Below are positions 1-4,786 of a stretch of DNA of 5,970 nt, in pieces. The stretch lies in NCBI GenBank assembly GCA_964534765.1, contig CAZHRJ010000167.1:1-5970 (forward strand). Direction: 5' to 3'. Below the pieces are notes generated by a model. The model did no database searches, was not told where the DNA came from, and saw only the letters and a program-made list of their open reading frames with translations. The stretch is from CAZHRJ01 sp964534765. GTDB lineage: Bacteria; Lindowbacteria; 2-12-FULL-62-27. Both the position numbers and the translations under genes were made by a program. The stretch's first letter is position 1; each line of letters begins with the position of its first letter.

Positions 1-1215
1 CATGCGGACGTTCGAGTTGATTTTGACCGGTTCATATTCGACGAGCCAGCCGTCGTTGATGGCCTCGTCCGTCGTGTAGCGGTAGACGACTTCCCTGAAA
101 AGGGTCAGGGAATGCGCGGCGGGCGTGGCGGTCAGCCCGATTTTCACGGCGTCGAAATAATCGAGCACCTGACGCCAGACGCCGGTCTCTTTGGACGTAT
201 ACCCGCGATGACATTCGTCAGCGACGACCACGTCAAAGGCATGAATCGGGATATCGAGTTTGTCCGCGTCCTCATCGTCCTCGCCGCCTTCGCCTCCGGC
301 CTGATAAGCCTGCTTTCCGAGGAGATTGATGGCCATGCGCTGGATGGTGCAGACATAGACGAAAGTTTTTGAGGCGTCCGGTTTAGTCAAATATTCGGTT
401 GGCAACAGTTTCGGGTCGTAAGGCTCATCATCTCCGAAATCCTCCTTGCGAAATTTCTGGCTGTAGACTTCGTACTCCTGATCGAATTTGTTTCCTCGTG
501 GGGTCTGGAACGACGCAAAGGCGCGGATAGCCTGCGCGGCGAGGGCTTTGCGATCAACGAGGAACAGCACGCGCCGGGCGGACTTGGATTCGAGCAGGCG
601 GTAGACCTGCGCGACGGTCATGAACGTTTTGCCGGTACCGGTGGCCATGGCAACAAGCATCTGGCGTTTGCCGGCGGCGATGGCCGACTCACAGTCGGCG
701 ATGGCGTTTTTTTGGTAATCGCGCAGTTTATCAATGGTGTTCGGCGTGGTTTTCAACCAGGCATGGCCGGAGTCGGGAGCGTGAGCAAAAAAATCGGCAA
801 GCGCGGCGGGCGTGTGGAAATTGGCCAACTGACGGGAGGTGATTTTACCGGATCGGACGTCGGCGTGGAAAATGAGTTCGCCGTTGGAAGAATATAGAAA
901 CGGCACATGAACGCCATTCCAGTTTCCCGATCCGTCCGTGACACCCTTGGCATAGCGTTTGGCCTGTTCGAGGACATTTTGCGGGCCGACGCCGACTCTC
1001 TTAGCTTCTAGAATACCGAGCAGGCGGCCGGCAACGAACAGCGCGTAGTCGGCGGGGCCGTTTTGGGTTGGATACTCCTCGACGGCGTGTGCTTTCAGGA
1101 CGGACGTGTCCATGCCTTCTTTGTAACGGATGATGGACCACGCGGGGGTGAGGGATTTAAGTTTTTTATCGATCCGCTCCTTACGTGTTTTCCACTCGGC
1201 TACGTCCTGGGTCAT
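1..1215 (-). CDS. hsdR: Type I restriction enzyme R subunit (HsdR), N-terminal part, cut by left edge
   Basis: Restriction and translocation subunit of a type I restriction-modification complex, which cleaves unmethylated DNA after ATP-driven translocation. My reverse-strand translation is open for 405 codons to the window edge, with no stop or frameshift. Domains in order: a PD-(D/E)xK nuclease with D56 (GPADYAL) and E70/K72 (ILEAKR); a Q-like motif LRDYQKNAI at 165-173; Walker A ATGTGKT at 191-197; an acidic linker (GGEGGEDDEDADK) at 307-319; motif II ADECH at 332-336, followed by RGYT; and motif III GLTATPAAH at 360-368. The DECH box, acidic linker and LDIPIHAFDVV context resemble the EcoEI-type R family. 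The second RecA lobe and C-terminal domain lie outside the window. The start is ATG 1215-1213; an in-frame TGA only 18 nt upstream excludes a longer protein. The Shine-Dalgarno is weak (GATAGAAG). No hsdM or hsdS lies on its 5' side, so partners must be beyond the left edge or elsewhere. Confidence 0.95.
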   Translation of the reverse strand, partial: MTQDVAEWKTRKERIDKKLKSLTPAWSIIRYKEGMDTSVLKAHAVEEYPTQNGPADYALFVAGRLLGILEAKRVGVGPQNVLEQAKRYAKGVTDGSGNWNGVHVPFLYSSNGELIFHADVRSGKITSRQLANFHTPAALADFFAHAPDSGHAWLKTTPNTIDKLRDYQKNAIADCESAIAAGKRQMLVAMATGTGKTFMTVAQVYRLLESKSARRVLFLVDRKALAAQAIRAFASFQTPRGNKFDQEYEVYSQKFRKEDFGDDEPYDPKLLPTEYLTKPDASKTFVYVCTIQRMAINLLGKQAYQAGGEGGEDDEDADKLDIPIHAFDVVVADECHRGYTSKETGVWRQVLDYFDAVKIGLTATPAAHSLTLFREVVYRYTTDEAINDGWLVEYEPVKINSNVRM

Positions 1216-1274
1216 GCATTTACTTCTATCTCAAAACAATATTTCACGAAAGGCATGATTTTGGGACCGTGATT

Positions 1275-1285
1275 TTCGGACCGAA
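1275..1285. promoter_or_regulatory. Odd palindrome TTCGGACCGAA, possible operator
   Basis: Perfect 5-bp arms (TTCGG and CCGAA) surround a single central A, in the space between the divergent hsdR and SRPBCC genes. Placement about 60 nt upstream of hsdR makes a regulator site conceivable. No known operator consensus was recognised, and an 11-bp palindrome can occur by chance. Confidence 0.25.
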
Positions 1286-1302
1286 TCCAACTGGCCGATA
1301 CC

Positions 1303-1325
1303 GGAATCCGAGCATGGATTCCATG
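1303..1325. promoter_or_regulatory. Two overlapping palindromes, possible operator
   Basis: GGAATCC (1303-1309) and GGATTCC (1316-1322) are perfect inverted arms separated by 6 nt. Overlapping them, CATGGA and TCCATG (1313-1318 and 1320-1325) form a second palindrome around one T. The two foldings are mutually exclusive. They sit in the divergent intergenic space, so they could bind a dimeric regulator. There is no T-run, so a terminator is unlikely. The function is inferred from position only. Confidence 0.3.
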
Positions 1326-1427
1326 GTGATACTGACCAAATTTTAGTAACTTTCCATGCTTCCCCTTCGGCCCCGATTGAGGCATGGGTTGCAGGCCGGA
1401 CAACGGCGGGCCTTGCCCCGCGCAACA

Positions 1428-1435
1428 GGGAGGAG
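1428..1435 (+). promoter_or_regulatory. Ribosome binding site for the upstream SRPBCC start (ATG 1443)
   Basis: GGGAGGAG lies 7 nt before ATG 1443. It is a strong Shine-Dalgarno and would add an 18-residue N-terminal extension (beginning MKILKIVRK) to the SRPBCC protein. Confidence 0.6.
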
Positions 1436-1483
1436 ATTCGACATGAAGATATTGAAAATCGTGCGGAAGACCGAAGTCGGCAA

Positions 1484-1488
1484 AGGAG
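1484..1488 (+). promoter_or_regulatory. Second ribosome binding site, before internal SRPBCC start (ATG 1497)
   Basis: AGGAG, within AAAGGAG, ends 8 nt before ATG 1497. It is as convincing as the upstream site and places the start directly at the beginning of the SRPBCC domain. It is in the same reading frame as ATG 1443, so both starts would give the same domain. Confidence 0.6.
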
Positions 1489-1496
1489 TCAGTTCC

Positions 1497-1901
1497 ATGG
1501 GCGATGTTCAACACATCAGTATCTACATCGATCGGCGGCCGGCCGACGTTTACGAGTTCGCGTCCGATGTCCGGAACCTGCCGCGGTGGGCGGCGGGGCT
1601 GGCGCGGTCGGAACTTCGAAAGGAAGGCGATGAGTGGGTCGCCGATGCCCCTTTCGGCAAGGTCTGGATCCGATTCGCCGAAAGGAATCGGTTTGGGGTG
1701 ATGGACCATGACGTCAGACTGGAGTCGGGCGTTACGATTCACAACCCCATGCGAGTGGTGCCCAACGGCGAGGGTGGCGAGTTCGTCTTCACGTTGATTC
1801 GCCGGCCCGGTATGTCCGATGAGAAGTTCGCCGAGGATCAAGCGGCGGTCGAGAAGGACCTGAGAGCGCTGAAAAATCTTATGGAGCAGAAACAGCCGTG
1901 A
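1497..1901 (+). CDS. SRPBCC (START-like, polyketide cyclase/dehydrase-type) ligand-binding protein
   Basis: A small single-domain protein of 134 residues. The SRPBCC fold is a beta-sheet wrapped around a long C-terminal helix that encloses a hydrophobic ligand pocket; members bind or transform lipids and aromatic compounds. Visible hallmarks are the first strand and helix (QHISIYIDRRPADVYEFASD, residues 5-24), the NLPRWAAGL motif (27-35), alternating strand residues from 46 to 102, and a charged C-terminal helix (107-132). There is no signal peptide, so it is probably cytoplasmic. An alternative start at ATG 1443 with a strong ribosome binding site would give 152 residues; I prefer 1497 because the domain begins there and it also has a good site. 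The stop TGA overlaps a possible GTG start of the porin gene (GTGA). The ligand cannot be told from the sequence. A long antisense reading frame covers the gene but shows no family features. Confidence 0.85.
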   Translation: MGDVQHISIYIDRRPADVYEFASDVRNLPRWAAGLARSELRKEGDEWVADAPFGKVWIRFAERNRFGVMDHDVRLESGVTIHNPMRVVPNGEGGEFVFTLIRRPGMSDEKFAEDQAAVEKDLRALKNLMEQKQP

Positions 1902-1942
1902 ATCGACAGGCGACCGAATTTGATGGTAGACAAGACGCTGCC

Positions 1943-3217
1943 ATGAACATGGATCGAACAATCCGGGTTTTCATCGCGTTGGTTATCGGCGCGGCGTGCG
2001 TGTGGTCAAGTCCCGGCGTCTCCGACGCCAAAATTGAAATGACCGGCTCGGCGCTCGTCTCCGCGCAGGATGTCGACTTTGACACCACGTCGGGCGCTCT
2101 GGACGAGGATTTCAACTTCAACGACCCGCGCGTGAACCTCTACGTGAACGCCGATGTCACGGATCGCGTGTCGGTCTTTACGCATTTTTGGATAGGCAAC
2201 GACTGGTCGAACGACAACCACACGGCGGGCGCGCCGGCCAACGGCGGCATCAACAATAAGTTCGTCGACGCGGTGAGCTTCGTGATCGGATACGTCTCCA
2301 TCAAGGATGTATTCGGCCTCGGCCTCGATTTAAAAATCGGGAACATCGAAATTCCCTACGGCTGGGAGCAGGCTCATCACACCCACGGCGCGGATGACCG
2401 CCGAAACGATTTTGTCACCAACAGCCTGCTCGACATCAACGGATACGATCCCGGCGTTCTCTTGTCCGGGTCATTCGAAGCCCGCCAAAATCCCATATCG
2501 TGGGAATTTGGCGTCTTCAACGGCGGGGTCGTCAATGACGGTAGTCCTTCCGGCACCTCCGGACAATCCCGTTCCAATGACGATCTGGCGCTGGCGGTCC
2601 GCGCGGAAACCCGCATCGACGATCGATTGAGTGTTCAAGCCAGTTACTACCAGAACGATTCCACGCGGGATGGCGACCACGACCCGTTGAAAATCGGGAG
2701 CGCGCTTTTCATCACGTCCGTCAGCCGGGCGCCGGGCGGCGGCCTGGCGCAGAACGCCAATCTCCGCGGACTCACCTACATCGCCGGCGCTGACGGCGGC
2801 GGATACGACCGGGAGATGTGGGAAGTGTCGGGTAAATATGATTTTGACCGCGGGTACCTTCTGGCGTTCTGGGGGAACATCGACGCCGACAGCATCACGG
2901 TCAACGCCGGCCGGGAGTGGAACTATTACGGGTTGCAGGGCCGGTATGACCTGAACGAGCAGTCGTATCTGGCCGCGCGCTGGAACCGGCTCGATCTGGA
3001 TTATAATTTCGGCGTGGCCGGTCTTGATCTCGGCAAACCCGCGCTTTGGACGGTCGCAGCCGGTTACGCTCTGGCCGACAACGCGCGCCTGAAGGTGGAA
3101 TGGTCGTCATTCGACGAGGACGGCCCGCATTTCGGGAATCTCGATGGCTCCGCGTTCTCCAACGGCGGCAGTCAGGACGCCGACGCGTTGACCGTTTCAC
3201 TCGGCGTATCATTCTGA
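1943..3217 (+). CDS. Outer-membrane beta-barrel porin
   Basis: A predicted outer-membrane channel protein of 424 residues, resembling phosphate-selective-porin-like barrels of diderm bacteria. The N-terminus MNMDRTIR is followed by a hydrophobic core (residues 9-22) and a likely signal peptidase I site after GVSDA (residue 29). The cysteine in the core (IGAAC) lacks a proper lipobox. The mature part shows alternating amphipathic strands with aromatic girdles, such as RVNLYVNADV, VSVFTHFWIG, WEFGVFNGG and SYLAARWNRLDLDYNF. The chain ends LTVSLGVSF; a terminal Phe is the classical BAM recognition signature. The frame stays open upstream to GTG 1898, which overlaps the SRPBCC stop as GTGA and has GGAG 11 nt before it. 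That start would give 439 residues with an unusually long, acidic n-region, so I prefer ATG 1943 (or ATG 1949) on signal-peptide grounds, although neither has a good Shine-Dalgarno. The substrate is unknown. Confidence 0.85.
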   Translation: MNMDRTIRVFIALVIGAACVWSSPGVSDAKIEMTGSALVSAQDVDFDTTSGALDEDFNFNDPRVNLYVNADVTDRVSVFTHFWIGNDWSNDNHTAGAPANGGINNKFVDAVSFVIGYVSIKDVFGLGLDLKIGNIEIPYGWEQAHHTHGADDRRNDFVTNSLLDINGYDPGVLLSGSFEARQNPISWEFGVFNGGVVNDGSPSGTSGQSRSNDDLALAVRAETRIDDRLSVQASYYQNDSTRDGDHDPLKIGSALFITSVSRAPGGGLAQNANLRGLTYIAGADGGGYDREMWEVSGKYDFDRGYLLAFWGNIDADSITVNAGREWNYYGLQGRYDLNEQSYLAARWNRLDLDYNFGVAGLDLGKPALWTVAAGYALADNARLKVEWSSFDEDGPHFGNLDGSAFSNGGSQDADALTVSLGVSF

Positions 3218-3238
3218 CACGCGGTATCATCAAATATC

Positions 3239-3244
3239 AGGAGG
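3239..3244 (+). promoter_or_regulatory. Ribosome binding site of the beta-propeller gene
   Basis: A perfect AGGAGG lies 4 nt before ATG 3249, in the 31-nt gap after the porin stop. The spacing is short but workable. The gap is too small for an obvious terminator plus promoter, which supports co-transcription with the porin. Confidence 0.75.
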
Positions 3245-3248
3245 ACAT

Positions 3249-4400
3249 ATGAAGAAACCAAAACACCGTTCCGCATTCCGCGTCCGGCTCTGGGTCGGAA
3301 CACGCAAGGGACTTTGGACGTTGACGTCGGACCGGGCGAGAAAAAAGTGGAAGCTCGCCGGCCCGGAATTTCTCGGGCAGACCATCTATCATGCCTTCCC
3401 CGATCCGCGCCGGCCGAAAATGCTTGTGGCCGCGGCGAAGACGGGACATCTCGGGCCGACCGTGTTTCGCTCGGTTGATGGCGGAAAGAACTGGAAAGAG
3501 GCGAAGATGCCGCCGAAGTTTACGCCTCATTCCGAAACCGGCCCGCGCGCGTTGGAGCATGTCTTTTGGCTCACGGCGGGACACGCGTCTGAACCCGGCG
3601 TGTGGTATGCGGGAACCGCACCGCACGGAATATTTCGTTCGGAGGACAACGGCGATACGTGGGCGGCCGTTACCGGGTTCAACGACAGTCCGATGTGGCC
3701 GAGGTGGAGCCATCACGGAGCGGGCGCTTCGCCGCCGGACTCGCCGAACACCCATTCCATCCGCATCGATCCGCGCGATCCGAAGCATCTGTATGCCGCA
3801 TTCTCCGCGGGCGGCGTTCATGAATCGTTGGATCGCGGCAAGTCCTGGCGGCCGCTCAATCAGGGCGTTGCCACCGTGTTTCCCGCCGAGAAGGACCCGG
3901 AGTTTTATGGCAATGATCCGCACTGTTTCGTCATCCACCCCGTCAATCCTGACAGGCTCTACCAGCAAAACCACTGCGGCATCTATCGTCTGGACCGGCC
4001 CGGCACCACGTGGAAGCGGATCGGAAACAACATGCCCAAATCGATCGGCGATATCGGATTTCCGATCGTCGTCCATCCTCGAGATCCCGACACCGCATGG
4101 GTCTTCCCGATGGACGGCACGGAGGTTTGGCCAAGGACAAGCCCCGGCGGAAAGCCCGCCGTCTATGGAACGCGCGACGCCGGTGAAACCTGGAAACGAC
4201 TCGATTCCGGATTTCCGCGCGCACAAAGTTTCCTCACGGTGAAACGCCAGTCAATGAGCGCGGACAATGCCGATCCGGTCGGCGTGTATCTCGGCACGAC
4301 GTCCGGCGACATCTGGGCGAGCCGCGATGAAGGGGCGCGATGGCAGAGAATCGCGCAGTCTTTGCCGTCGATCACGTCCGTCGGCGCGTTCCGCGCGTGA
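3249..4400 (+). CDS. BNR/Asp-box beta-propeller protein (sialidase/sortilin-like repeats)
   Basis: A 383-residue protein made almost entirely of beta-propeller blades. Five clear Asp boxes (S/T-x-D-x-G-x-x-W) are visible: SVDGGKNW (75-82), SEDNGDTW (131-138), SLDRGKSW (193-200), TRDAGETW (308-315) and SRDEGARW (358-365). Two degenerate ones fall in register, TSDRARKKW (26-34) and RLDRPGTTW (247-255). The spacing of 49-62 residues implies seven blades. Such proteins are often auto-named exo-alpha-sialidase or glycosyl hydrolase, but I see no sialidase active-site arginine triad (FRIP motif), so an enzymatic role is not supported; a binding scaffold is as likely. Conserved-looking His-rich turns occur at WSHHGAGA (153-160), NDPHCFVIHP (222-231) and QNHCG (240-244). 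There is no signal peptide, so it should be cytoplasmic. Its stop overlaps the start of the MoaD/ThiS-like gene by 4 nt (GTGA), indicating coupled translation. To my knowledge such propellers recur beside MoaD/ThiS genes in other bacteria. Confidence 0.85.
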   Translation: MKKPKHRSAFRVRLWVGTRKGLWTLTSDRARKKWKLAGPEFLGQTIYHAFPDPRRPKMLVAAAKTGHLGPTVFRSVDGGKNWKEAKMPPKFTPHSETGPRALEHVFWLTAGHASEPGVWYAGTAPHGIFRSEDNGDTWAAVTGFNDSPMWPRWSHHGAGASPPDSPNTHSIRIDPRDPKHLYAAFSAGGVHESLDRGKSWRPLNQGVATVFPAEKDPEFYGNDPHCFVIHPVNPDRLYQQNHCGIYRLDRPGTTWKRIGNNMPKSIGDIGFPIVVHPRDPDTAWVFPMDGTEVWPRTSPGGKPAVYGTRDAGETWKRLDSGFPRAQSFLTVKRQSMSADNADPVGVYLGTTSGDIWASRDEGARWQRIAQSLPSITSVGAFRA

Positions 4401-4681
4401 AAGTCCGCATCCCGAGCGTTCTTTATTCGTACACGAAGGGCATAAGCGAGGTCGACGGCCGCGGCCAGACTGTTGATGATGTCCTTCGCGACCTCGACGC
4501 GCGCTATCCGGGGTTGCGGTTTCGAATCATCGACGAGACAGACAAAATCCGGCGGCACACCATGATCTTCATCGATATGCGACGTGTCGTATCCCTCGCG
4601 GAGCGAGTCGATCCGACTGCCGAGCTTGTCATTGTCCCCTCCATTTCGGGAGGGGATTCATCATCAGTGAATGGGGGTTGA
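4397..4681 (+). CDS. MoaD/ThiS-family ubiquitin-like protein with a C-terminal extension
   Basis: A small beta-grasp protein of 94 residues. MoaD/ThiS proteins act as sulfur carriers: an E1-like enzyme activates a C-terminal Gly-Gly to a thiocarboxylate. The chain opens MKVRIPSVLYSYTKG, has the helix TVDDVLRDLDARYPGLRFRI (25-44), a RRHTMIFID strand (52-60) and AELVIVPSISGG (75-86). The last corresponds to the family's usual C-terminus, which should end at that Gly-Gly. Here eight residues follow (DSSSVNGG) and again end in Gly-Gly. I chose GTG 4397 because it forms a GTGA overlap with the propeller stop and gives the normal family N-terminus. ATG 4340 would overlap the propeller by 61 nt and add an unrelated Arg-rich segment. 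No MoaE, ThiG, MoeB/ThiF or JAMM peptidase gene is in the window, so the partner enzyme and pathway (molybdopterin, thiamine or other) are unknown. The propeller neighbour suggests a specialised role. Confidence 0.8.
   Translation: MKVRIPSVLYSYTKGISEVDGRGQTVDDVLRDLDARYPGLRFRIIDETDKIRRHTMIFIDMRRVVSLAERVDPTAELVIVPSISGGDSSSVNGG
4635..4656. repeat. Perfect GC-rich hairpin inside the 3' end of the MoaD/ThiS-like gene
   Basis: TCCCCTCC (4635-4642) and GGAGGGGA (4649-4656) form an 8-bp perfect stem with the 6-nt loop ATTTCG. The stem covers the codons for VPSISGG and the next residue. A weaker stem follows at once: ATTCA (4656-4660) with TGAAT (4668-4672). No T-run follows, so this is not a standard intrinsic terminator. 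Similar CCCCTCC...GGAGGGG hairpins occur as interspersed intergenic repeats in some bacteria, so this may be a repeat that has grown into the gene end; that origin is inference. Confidence 0.5.
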
Positions 4682-4686
4682 GAAGG

Positions 4687-4770
4687 TTCAATATTCAATG
4701 TTCAATTCTCAATACTCAAGTTTTCAAACTTGAAAATTGAACATTGAGTGTTGAATATTGAATATTGAGC
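4687..4770. repeat. Twelve-unit heptad repeat forming a large inverted repeat
   Basis: Positions 4687-4770 divide exactly into twelve 7-bp units. The first five have the form YTCAAKN (TTCAATA, TTCAATG, TTCAATT, CTCAATA, CTCAAGT). A central TTTCAAA follows, and the remaining six are the complementary form NTTGARN (CTTGAAA, ATTGAAC, ATTGAGT, GTTGAAT, ATTGAAT, ATTGAGC). The centre is TCAAGTTT (4716-4723), TC, AAACTTGA (4726-4733), a perfect 8-bp arm pair; the outer parts pair imperfectly. It fills almost the whole gap between the MoaD-like gene and the ABC ATPase, and ends 8 nt before the ATPase Shine-Dalgarno. It is strikingly AT-rich against its neighbours. The minus-strand translation reads IFNIQHSMFNFQ, a string I associate with spurious hypothetical proteins, which suggests the element is a recurring repeat class. 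Its function is unknown. Confidence 0.85.
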
Positions 4771-4778
4771 CTTCAATG

Positions 4779-4783
4779 AGGAG
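4779..4783 (+). promoter_or_regulatory. Ribosome binding site of the ABC ATPase gene
   Basis: AGGAG lies 3 nt before ATG 4787 (6 nt before the in-frame GTG 4790). It begins just after the heptad repeat and one further TTCAATG unit (4772-4778), so RNA folding of the repeat could reach the initiation region. Confidence 0.6.
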
Positions 4784-4786
4784 AAG

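Larger units (their letters stand above)
1216..1442. other. Divergent intergenic region between hsdR and the SRPBCC gene
   Basis: This 227-nt stretch separates minus-strand hsdR from the plus-strand cluster, so it should hold promoters for both. I see no clear TTGACA/TATAAT pair on either strand. GATACT at 1328-1333 is the nearest -10-like hexamer on the plus strand, but it has no matching -35. The region contains short palindromes at 1275-1285 and 1303-1325, listed separately. A GC-rich stem is also possible at 1406-1421 (GCGGG/CCCGC), in the presumed leader of the SRPBCC gene. No RNA gene or small ORF with good coding character was recognised here. Confidence 0.6.

Noticed and set aside
1356..1442. 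Longer N-terminus of the SRPBCC protein from ATG 1356
   Set aside because: The extra residues are Arg/Pro/Leu-rich without family similarity, and the two downstream starts have strong ribosome binding sites.
1212..1961. 249-codon minus-strand reading frame whose TGA overlaps the hsdR ATG (ATGA), resembling a coupled upstream gene
   Set aside because: It lies antisense to the SRPBCC gene, which has clear family features and ribosome binding sites. The antisense product is rich in Pro, Arg and His with no recognisable domain, so the overlap is probably chance.
3237..4226. 329-codon minus-strand frame and a 283-codon plus-strand frame (3391-4242) over the propeller gene
   Set aside because: Both are shadows of GC-rich coding DNA. 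The propeller frame has regularly spaced Asp boxes, whereas these products are Arg-rich with no domain.
4340..4396. Upstream ATG extension of the MoaD/ThiS-like protein
   Set aside because: It would add 19 Arg/Val-rich residues unlike the family and overlap the propeller gene by 61 nt; GTG 4397 gives the normal N-terminus and a GTGA overlap.
4635..4672. Intrinsic terminator after the MoaD/ThiS-like gene
   Set aside because: The stem is good but lies inside the coding region and is followed by ATTCATCATCAG, not a T-run.
4687..4778. CRISPR array or sigma70 promoter in the heptad repeat
   Set aside because: Units are 7 bp with no spacers, so it is not CRISPR. TTGAAA/TTGAAC with GAATAT-like hexamers arise automatically from the repeat and match -10 poorly.
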